A stretch of 64,000 nucleotides of DNA from Azolla caroliniana (lineage: Eukaryota; Polypodiophyta): contig JBHGNT010000021.1 in assembly GCA_043228905.1 (NCBI GenBank), forward strand, positions 3,162,001-3,226,000. Direction: 5' to 3'. The notes under the pieces were generated by a model. That model did no database searches. It saw only the letters and a program-made list of their open reading frames with translations, and was not told the origin of the DNA. Shown piece after piece: positions 35,201 through 46,188 of this stretch. Position 1 is the stretch's first letter. Each line of letters begins with the position of its first letter. A program made the position numbers and the translations under genes.

Positions 35201-38200
35201 AACAAATGGTAGATTTCAAAAACCAGAGGGCAAATGAGGAATTTTCAAAACTAGAGACCAAATAATAAAATTTTAAAAATAGAGGGGCAAATACTAAAAT
35301 TTCAAAAACCGAGGGATACCAACCAAAATTTTGGAAACACAAGACTACTCACACAAATAAACAAAAAAGAAAAACTCATACGCATCCAACATCATTTTAA
35401 GACTTTACCAAAGAGAATGTGTCGATTGGTGTGTGATCCAATCGCAATGTTATTTTACGACCTAAAGGATAATGGCGAAGTGTGTGTGATCCAATCGCAA
35501 CGCTTGGTGTTCGTGTCATGTGCTAACAAAACGAAAAGGTTCGTGTCAAGGAAGTTCCGACCGAAGAGAAGACCAATGGAGTTCCAGTCGACGAGAATTT
35601 GATACGGCATGTGGGTTTGACGTGCAATGCAGTGTCCCACATGCGTACCATGTGTTACCCATATGAGATGTACGAAAGAGTTAAGGGTAAAAGATAATAG
35701 TGTGGGTATATAATGTGTGAGTGTAAGAATGAGTGTATATGTACACATGCACATTTGTGTGCATGTGTACAAATAAAAAACGATCTTTTTTGTAACAGTC
35801 ATATTATGTACTATATAAACCTCACCCATGGAGCATGAAATAAAAGGATAATAGAGAGTTGCCCCTCAATCTGTCTCCTTTTTCCCTCTCATTTCCTATC
35901 TATGTGTCTCTATATTTCTCTCTCCCCTCATGCATAACCCCCTTGGGAGGGGGGTGAAGCCATTCTAAGGGGGTTTGAAATAGACACACACACACAGAGA
36001 AAATGAGAAGGAGACACTGAGTGAAGGGTAACTCTTTAGTATCATTCTTCTATTTCATGTCCCATGGGTAGGGTTTATATAACATAATATGACCGTTACA
36101 AAAAAGATCGTTACATATTTGTATACATGCACACAAATATGCATGTGTACATATGTACACACTCGTCCTCACACACATTACACATTATACCTTACACATT
36201 TCATATCCACACTATATTCGTTCACACATAACCCTCCCATATATCCCATACGGGTAACACTTGGCACGCATGTGGGAAAGTACATTGCACGTCGAACCCA
36301 CGTGCCCATTCCAAAAACTCATCAACCGGAACTCCATCAATCTTCTCTTCTCTCGTCGGTCGAAAATTCCTTGACTGGAACACTTCTCTTTGATCGAAAC
36401 TCACTTCACACAAACCTTCTTGTTCGGTCTGCGCATATGACAAACACTAATCGTTGCAATTGGATCACACACCAATCAACATTTTCTTCGGGTTGAAAAA
36501 ATCATATTGTGATTGTGAAAAAATGATGTTGGGTGTGTGTTTCTTTTTCGTTCAATTGTATGAGTAGTCTTCTGTTTTTGAAATTTTGGTTGGTACCCCT
36601 CGATTTTTGAAAATTTTATTAGTTACCCTTATGTTTTTAAATTTTTATTATTTACCTTCTAATTTTGGAAATTAATCATTTGCCCTCCGATTTGCCGTTG
36701 TCGTGAAGATTTTCAACTACGGTGAAAAACCGGGAGGGACAAATAAAATGGGGATGTGCAACATTGCACATGCACTTATAAATTTATGTAATAATAATAA
36801 GTAAACAAAATGTAAAGGGAAGGGTAATAATCTAAGGTGCTAAAGGTGCACCACGAAGTTCTTAGAGACATAAATGTGATGTGCACTTTGTAGAGTAGAA
36901 TGAGTAGTGAGCTCGTGTAAAAAGTAAGAGAGAGGAGAGGTAAAAAGTAGAGGGGAGACAGGCTAAGAATTTATAGAGATAGAATCATATATTATATAAG
37001 AGAGAGTTATTGGGCTAGTGGATGGTCATATTGACATCTAGCTAGAGGTGAACAGTTCAAATCTAGTCTTATAGTGCAACGTGATTTAAGGAATTTTATT
37101 CCTTTTTGCATTAAAGACAAAATTAGCTTAGATTTTGTTTACTTATTCTTATTACACAAATTTACAAGTGCATGTGCAATGTTGCACATCCCCATTTTAT
37201 TTGTCTCTACCGGTTTTCTCACCATAGCCGAAAATCTTCACGACATCCACCCCCACCAAACCGCACATCCACCGATATGTGCCAAGAGGGCAAAGGTGAG
37301 ACGACCTAAGTGGTATACCTCTCTCACTCAAAATAGGCAACCCAAATGAGCCCTCCTCGACCTCCTTTTATAGAAAAAAAAGGAAGGGGGGTCGCCAATT
37401 TTGTCTTTAATGCAAAAAGGAATAAAAGTCCTTAAATCACATTGCACTATAAGACTAGATTTGAACCGTTCACCTCTAGCTAGATGTCAATATGACCATC
37501 CACTAGCCCAATAACTCTCTCTTATATAATATATGATTCTATCTCTATAAATTCTTAGCCTGTCTCCCCTCTACTTTTTACCTCTCCTCTCTCTTACTTT
37601 TTACTCGAGCTCACTACTCATTCTTCTCTACAAAGTGCACATCACATTTATGCCTCTACGAACTTCGTGGTGCACCTTTCGCACCTTAGATTATTATCCT
37701 TCCCATTACATTTTGTTTACTTATTCTTATTACACAAATTTAAAAGTGCATGTGCAATGTTACACATCCCCATTTTATTTGTCCCTCCCGGTTCTCTCAC
37801 CATAGCCGGAAATCTTCACAACAACGTCCAACCGACCAGCTGTCTGACCGTTTGACCTTCGTCTAATTCACCGTCATCACCCTTTCTCTCTTATCGTCTA
37901 ATCTCCATCACGATCATTATTCTAATGATCTTCAGTTTTTCTTTATCTTCTTCTTCATAAAACGACACTTTATTTGCAATTTATGCAATTATTCCTCTTC
38001 TTCTTCCAAAAGAGAAAGGGAAATAAATGCTCCTTGAATCATGCCACGCTTACAAAGAATCAAAGTCCCTTCAACCAAGTGAATGGCTCTAACTACTAGG
38101 CCATTCACTTCTAGTTATTACACCTACATTTTCATAAATAGATATGTATATTTTGTCGTTGCTTTTCTTTTCGCTTTATCCCCACGTTGTCGCGAAGTTT

Positions 38201-41200
38201 CGTGCACGTGTGTTACTTGGGCGGGACCACGAGGGTCTTGGACTAGGGAGTACTCAAGGGATAGAGAAGACCCGAGGTTTGCTTTACGATAATACTACTT
38301 CCAGACCCCTTCCCGAGCAAGGTCTCGTTGCCCCTTTGTTTTGTGAGGCCGGTGGCTCTCGTTGATCACGACTCGTCGACCTTTCAAGATCACCGCACAA
38401 GCCAAGTGACCAAACGGGTACAAGCAAGATGAGCACGCAACATGAACGCACAAGGGGACGATAACACAAACACGAATGTCCGTACGTCTTTATGAGGAGG
38501 GGTACATGAGCAACCCCGAACGCTCCCTCGTCGCGAGACGACCGAACGTACAAGGAAGACACAAACACACGCACCAAATGCTCGTACGCCTTTATGAGAA
38601 GGAGAGGTGCATGGGCAAGCCCGAAATGCTCCCTCGTCAAAAGACGGCCGAACGTATAAGGAAGACACACACACACACACAAATGCTCATACGTCTTTAT
38701 GAGGACGAGAGGTGCATGGGCACGCTCGAAACGCTCCCTCGTCACAAGATGGCCGAACGTACAAGGAAGACACAAACACACACACAAATGCTTGTACGCC
38801 TTTATGAGGAGGAGAGGTGCATGGGCAAGCCCGAACGGTCCCTCATCACAAGTTGGCCGAACGTACAAGAAAGACACAAACACACGCACAAAATGCTTGT
38901 ACGCCTTTATGAGGAGAAGAGGTGTTTGGGCAAGCCCGAACGGTCCCCTCGTCACAAGACGGCCGAACGTACACGGAAGACACAAACACACGCACAAATG
39001 CTTATACGCCTTTATGAGGAGGAGAGGTGCATGAGCAAGCCCGAACAGTCTCCTCGTCACAAGACGACCGAACGTACACAGAAGACACAAACAAATGCAC
39101 AAATGCTCGTACGTCTTTATGAGGAGGAGAGATGCATGGGCACGCTCGAAACATTCCCTCGTCACAAGACAGCCAAACGTACAAGGAAGACACAAATAAA
39201 GAAAGAAGGAGAGAAAGAAACACGAATGATATCGACCAAAGAGATAAATACGTGTTCGATTCCAACGCAAGAGGACCCTTTATAAAATAGGGTTTTGTTT
39301 ACAATGGCAACTTATAGTTAACCACAAGCTCAATCAAAACATAAATATTAAATGCCCTTAGATACAAAAGCAAATCCGAACACGGCGAAGATGAACACAC
39401 GAGCACCAAGATATTATCGCCTATTTTCCTTCGAAGCTCTTCATCTTCTTATTCACCACTTCTCTTTATCTCATACCCCTTCATCCCCCCCATCGCCACG
39501 TGCTCATCTTCTTCGCGTCGGTACTCGAAGTGTTCGTGAGCCCAAGCTTCGTTGGTTCGACGTTGTTCCGCCCCGTTCGTCATTGCGAGCCCGTGTGCTC
39601 ACCGTTCGAGTGGTCGTGTGTTCATGGTACGTTCGGTCGTCTTGTGACGAAGGACCGTTTCGTGCGTGCCCATGCACCTCTTCTCATAAAGGCGTACGAG
39701 CATTTGTGCGTGTGTTTTGTGTCTTCCTCCTATGTTCGACGACTTGTGATGAGGGAGCGTTCGGGCATGCCCATGCACCTCTCCTCCTCATAAAGACGTA
39801 CGAACATTCGTGTTTGTGTTATCGTACCCTTGTGCGTTCATCTTGCATGCTCATCTTGCTTATACCCGTTTGGTCACTTGGCTCGTGCGGTGATCTCGAA
39901 AGGTTGACGAGTCGTGATCAACAAGAGCCACCGGCCTCACAAAACAAAGGGGCAACGAGACCTTGCTCGGGAAGGGGTCGGGAAGTAGTATTGTCATAAA
40001 GCAAACCTCGGGTCTTCTTTATCCCATGAGTACTCCCTAGTCCAAGACCCTCGTGGTCCCGCCCAAGTAACACGCGCGCGCGAAACTTTGCGACAACGTG
40101 TGGGAGACATCGTGATGAGATTCGCTTAGCTCACCTATCAACCATTCAAAGGGAGTACAGAGCGACCCAAAGATACTACTCCAATACCGAGACGTCGTAG
40201 CCATTGGTAGTAGTCATGGTCTCGAAGGTCTTCTCAACTCACCCTCATCGAAGGCTCTACGTCTACACCATCACCTCTCGTTTCCCATTCTTGTTCACTA
40301 ATTGGCTTGTAAAAGCCATCGCATTTGTGGCGTTAGTTGTAGAGCCAACACTACATTTGTAAACAAACTCTTTTCGACTAATATTGTGATTCTTGCGTTT
40401 AAACTCAATATTTGACACTAATCAAACATTAATCACACATGTTAACCGTTAACCACAAAATTGTCATTTCTATATTCACAAGCTTTCGACTCCCTCACAT
40501 TTGTGCCCACCTAAACCTTGTGTACAAGTGATTGATTCCCTTAAATTTGTGCCCACCTAATCTTTGTGTCCTCCCTAGTTTGAGACCCCCATGGTCCCGC
40601 TCGAGTAGCACACGCTCACACGTTTGTGCAACACCTCCAAACTATTAAAACCGGTTTAACGGCTTGGTTCAAGCTTGAGCCGAGCCATTGCCGACTCCTA
40701 TTTACGAAGGGTATGCTGGTAAATATGAAGATTTAGGATTACAAAACATATTAATTACGTTAAGTTGTGATGTGAAAGTTGGATTGTAAGGGCATGGCCA
40801 TGTGTAAGAAGAAGTAAAGAGGGGTTTTTAGGTGACGGCTCATCAATGTCGCCTCTCCACCCTTTTTCAATTTAAATCTTAATTTTAGGGTTTGAGGGGG
40901 GATGTTCCTTCCTAAAGTATGCTTGAGTCATTATTTACAGCAATTCTAAGTGCCAAGCTTAGTCTTCGGGGGAGGAGAATCAATTGACACTCTCCTTTCA
41001 TATCAATAAACTCAATTAGTGAAATCTTAAAATATTTTATTATATTCTCATTTTCTACCTTTATTACTAATCTCGTAATGTGAGTGTGTGCATTAAGGCT
41101 TCAATTAGTCATTGTTTGTCGGACATAGTGGCACCACAATTCTATAGTAACAAGAAACATGTAGTTACTAAGTACATTCTTATGGCATAATAATGTCCTT

Positions 41201-44200
41201 GTAACTTATTTGGGCATTTTCACTATTTGAATCAGAATATAAACTGTAAATTGAATGAAATAAGAAGAAAGCACATCATGTTTCTACTTACAATTAACAC
41301 CTAGGTAATATAGTGCAGAACTAAATGGATACTTGTTTTAGAGCAAATTTTGGGGCTGTTATGAATTAAACTTATTGATGTTCACATGATAAAATGCTAA
41401 CCTGAAGGAAGCTCCTGAAGCTTGTTACCAGATATTGATAAGACCTGTCTAAGCAATAAGGAATGATCCTTAAGACTTCTATGACAAAAGCATAACAAAA
41501 AATAGGATTACCTGAAGGCGAGAGAGAGATCCAATTGTCCCAGGAATTGTATGCAGCACATTGCCTGTAAGAGCAAGCACACGAAGCATACCAAGATTGC
41601 CCACCTATTCCCAACACCCATGTACAATCTCAACCTTACATTAGGTTGGATCTCCTCTACTCACAAAAGGATAAAATGATATTTCACAAACCTCATTTGG
41701 AATGCACCGCAACAAATTTCCCTGAATCCATAAACCTTCCAACTGCTTTAGCTGGCCAATGCTTGATGGAACTTCAGAAAGCCAATTACCAGACAATCCA
41801 AGTCGCTTCAACTGCTCCACAATGACAAAAACAGGCATTCCTTAGAGAAAGAAAGAAAGAAGAAAGATAAACTAACATCTTTGAAGAGGCCAAAATGGCC
41901 TGTATGACCAAACAAGAGATTGCATCTTAAAATGGTCTTTGGTCTTTGGGATCAACAAACAAAAATAAATGTAACTAAGGAAAAACATAAGTAGAAATAG
42001 AATAAGACATGATTCAATAATCTCGCCATCTATAAACATAGGAATCTCAAGTCAGATATATTGTAATTTTTGTTGGAAAGAGAAAGTGATCAAGTACTAC
42101 TCATAGAATTCAAGATGCATACCAAAAATTTCCAACTAATCTTACATTTGCTTGCACCATCAACTATCTCATTGTCATGTGGTTATGATAGTCTTCCTCA
42201 ATGTATTCAAAGTCTCTCCATTGCTGATCTTATGGTGGGATATAGCTCATTTGGTGCATGGATACCGAATTGGTTATCTGATAAAACCTACAGTTATTCA
42301 ACCACCACACAGCAGCCCAAAGGAGGGGTACAAGGTATATAGAGTTACAACCACAGAGATGGATATATGAAAACGAAACTTCTATTACATATGAGAGTAG
42401 CTCACAATGGTAGTTCACCCATGCGCTCACACCTTGGAGCTTCGATGGGATCTGGACCAGCTCACTACAAAATTAGTGGGGATTGATGATCAATCCACCA
42501 CTGTGTAAGAGAGTCGATTATATTCTCTATTTGGTCTAAGTGTAACATTAAATGTGCATGTCAATTGATAGTAGTGGAGATATTCCTTTTCTGTCAACTG
42601 ACTTGTCATTTAATATGACCCAACTCCCTAGATACATGCTAGTGCTAGATAGTACTTATCTTGAAGTCAATGGCACATACTTCAAGACTAAGAACATTGT
42701 AACTTGCCCACAAAATATTCTAGTTGACTTGATTAGCCAATCTTATTACCTATTTCGCTCTTTCCTAAATCCATTGTGTCCTACGCAGCTATGGTTTCCT
42801 AGATTAACACCTTATCAACCCATATGGTCAAGTTGCACACTAACCGCTCCTCATTTGGGGCGCTATCACAAAATGTGCACATATGGGCATATATGGGCAC
42901 ATATGGCACTCTAAGAGCACATATGGGCATATATTTACAACTTGGGGTTGATCACTGATTATATCTAAGAAGGATTTATGCCACAGCCATAACAAAGAGC
43001 CCTCCACAAGAATGCAGCGCTAAATTCCCCAATAGATGTCAATTAAGCAAAGGAACTGGAGAAATTTTGCGTGGGATATAGTGCACAGAACAATATTAAC
43101 AATTAAAAACCTAATGGTGTACCACATTTCACCACCATAACAAAAAGCCGTTCAACAAGAATGAAAAATACTTTTCCCATATTAACAATTACAAATCTAG
43201 ATTCTATCTTCTGTTTATACACCCCAAAAAACTTGTACCACATGACAAAGAGCACTTCCACAAGAATGCAATGCTCTTTTCCTGGTGGTTGTCAACCAAG
43301 CAAAAGTGTACTTGAACATTTTACTAAGCATACGGAGAAATTTTGTGAGGGATATAGTGCAGTGAATAATATTAACAGCTGCAAATCTGGATCAGTGTAA
43401 CCCATTTTGGACAATACAATATTGAGTTGCCTTGGAATGTCTTGATGTTACAGATCTCTTTGGTTACATATCTTTTAATGCTATGACATATTAGACTATG
43501 TCAAGTATAATCACATTATTGAGTAGGGGCCCGTAGTGCGGTTGTCGAGTTCCAAGACATGACTCTCCCACCAACAGTGAATCAACGACACAAGTGTGGA
43601 CCTCGAGTCCCTAGATAGGTACCGAAGCGAGATTTGGTGTCACCAACTGTGATTGGCATCGAAACTTTGATTTGGCGTCCTGAACCATGATCCAAAAAAG
43701 TAAGCAAGGTTTTTTAATCACGAGACGTGATTTGGGGCTAAGGCGGGGTTTGGGGGTCTATTTTCGTGTTTGGGGCTGAGGTTATGGGGAGTTTGAGCAA
43801 AAATTTGTAAGGTTCTTGCAGGAATGTCACAAAGGTTAAGGATAGGAGCAATAAGAGTTAAAAAAATAATGCCATACAGTTCGTGCTCGATGCATCCAAC
43901 CACCAAACAAGCAAGAGAGACAAGCACGAACAAGAGACGAAGGCAGTGTATGATTTAAGAAGCAAGAAAGAAGAAGAAAGAAAGAGATATTAACGTCTTT
44001 TAAGAGGCCAAAATGGGCTATAAGACCAAACAAGAGATTACATCTTAACTGTTATCTCATCTTTGAGAACAACAAATCAAAACAAAATAAATATTACTCC
44101 GTAAATATAAAAGTAAATAAGATAAGAAGAGACGATGGAATCTAGTTTTCGGCACAAGTGAGATTCTCAACTTAGATATATTGTAGCTTTTGTCTTCGAA

Positions 44201-46138
44201 AGATCTCTAGCATAGGTCGATCCAGAATGGAAAGGTCTCCGAAGCGAGGGAAGCACCTGCAATGGCAGGATATAATGGCCTTTATCTGTCGATGACAAGA
44301 GTGTTGAGGTCGTGGTCCATGGGACCAGGGCCTTCATGCACATCAAATTGCTATTGCTCGATCAATTGTAACCCCTTTGTTATGTCCTGGTTGGGAGCCC
44401 ATTTGTGTATACGATAAGAACATGCTTTATATTGAAAATACAAAATTTTACCAAAGTTACAATGCTCGACCACAAAGATGAAACTTTTCTCTGCCAGACT
44501 CCGACTTTGAACTATTGTCCGTGGGTCAAAATAGTAACATATGAGAATCGCAATAGGAATTAGGTAGCAGTAGGTAAACAACCGAAAGCAATCAGAAGCA
44601 GCCAAAATAAACAAAGTCGAAAACGTGGAAGGAGAAGGAGTGCGCCGAGGAACATCTATATAAGGAGCAGCAGATCGAAGGATGAGGGAGACCTATAGGA
44701 GAGAAGTCGGAGGGTACTACGTAATTAATCCTACTACAGTGTATCTTATACATTCCGGCAGATAGCCGTGTAACTGTAATCACTACTCATTTCCGTAATC
44801 TAAACAGTGTTGGGTCTATTTGTGTCATTGTTCGCTTTCAATAATTGTTAAATAACCTATCTCTCCCTATCGTGTATGCATAACCCAACGTATCCTCTTA
44901 CATCATCTGTAGGGTGTCATCCCGTTTCGTAAAAGCAATCTGACCACCACGTACCAGAGTCCCTTGGTCCGATTTCGGTTAGGAATCGAAGGTGTCGCCT
45001 CCGAAGAGGAAGGCAACACAATTTGGTCCCACCGAGCGTGCCATGTGTTTATGGGTGGGGGGTGGAGCCAAGATCGCTTGCATACCACCAACATCAAGTA
45101 GCACTAGCAACGTAACATGATCTCATTTCGGCGCGAGAAAACCAAAGTCCGCATTCTTACGAAAGCACAGAACCCAATTTGGCACGCCCGGTTCATGTTG
45201 TGTAGCACAATGAACTCACATGGCGGTAATCCCAGTCGCCAGTACGGCGCCCAACAGAAGTACTCGCTCTCGGCCACCGTCTCGCGGCACAGAGCTTGCC
45301 GAGGACACGGCCGATTCCGTGCTCACACAGCATTCGTCCCCGGAATTGCGAGCCTCACCATCAATCAATCCAAAAACCCAATCTTCACCACCAGTAATCC
45401 TAGACACACCGTCACATATCGATCCTGATATTGCTACCCCTCCAAGTCCTCCGAAAATCTCACCTCCACCGGAGCGCAACCCTTTCTCAACCCTTCCGAA
45501 CGACCTAGATCTTGATACAATGTCGTATCACCCCTATGTACGCTATACGAATGGCCCGGATGCCGAAGCCCACATCCGCTCCTTTCTCAACACATGGCAA
45601 GCCAACCATTCGACACAACGGCTCACTAACGCAGAGATCGACACCTTCCTCTCTGGAGTGCCAAATTGTGTTGCCTTCCTCTCTAGAGGCTACCGTCGGA
45701 CAGACACGACACACAGACAAAGACAACAAGCAAACAAGTTGGCCGACCGAGCATCAGCCAATAGACAAATCACCCCTCCCCCCCAAAAAAGCAAGATAGA
45801 AGGAGAAGGAAGGACACTTTTCTCCCCTGCGAGAAAGAGATGAAGAAAAAGATGATGACAACGACAACACAGAATAGAAAAAAAGGAAGAAGAAGAAGAG
45901 AAAAAACGGCAGAAGAAGATGAAAGAGATAAGTAGATGAAAAAGAAAGAAAAACAAAAAGAAAACCTAATACAGAGGGGTACATAGAATCAAATTTCAAG
46001 AACTCAAGGGCAGCTGATAGAATTCTCCAAACTTAAGGGTACTCACTAGAATTTCAAAAAATAATTGAGGGGTACAAAATAGAATTTCAAAAACTCAATG
46101 GTGCAAAAAAAAAGTCACCACCACTCACACTAATGTAG

Positions 46139-46188
<50 letters not shown>

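Larger units (their letters stand above)
27320..41401 (-). other. Giant intron 6 of the LRR-hydrolase gene (14.1 kb)
   Basis: This intron splits one leucine-rich repeat between a serine codon and the following glycine (phase 1: G|GA). It contains the Copia element, the foldback in it, four long palindromes and a hAT fragment, each listed separately. About 1.1 kb next to the upstream exon (40.2-41.4 kb) shows no recognisable element apart from the hAT fragment. Confidence 0.8.

Noticed and set aside
38476-39190. Possible CRISPR-like array
   Set aside because: The whole 105-bp unit is repeated without unique spacers, and the genome is plant nuclear DNA.
38284-39285. Long open frames on both strands over the tandem array
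   Set aside because: They exist because the 105-bp period is divisible by three; both strands are open and no family is recognised.
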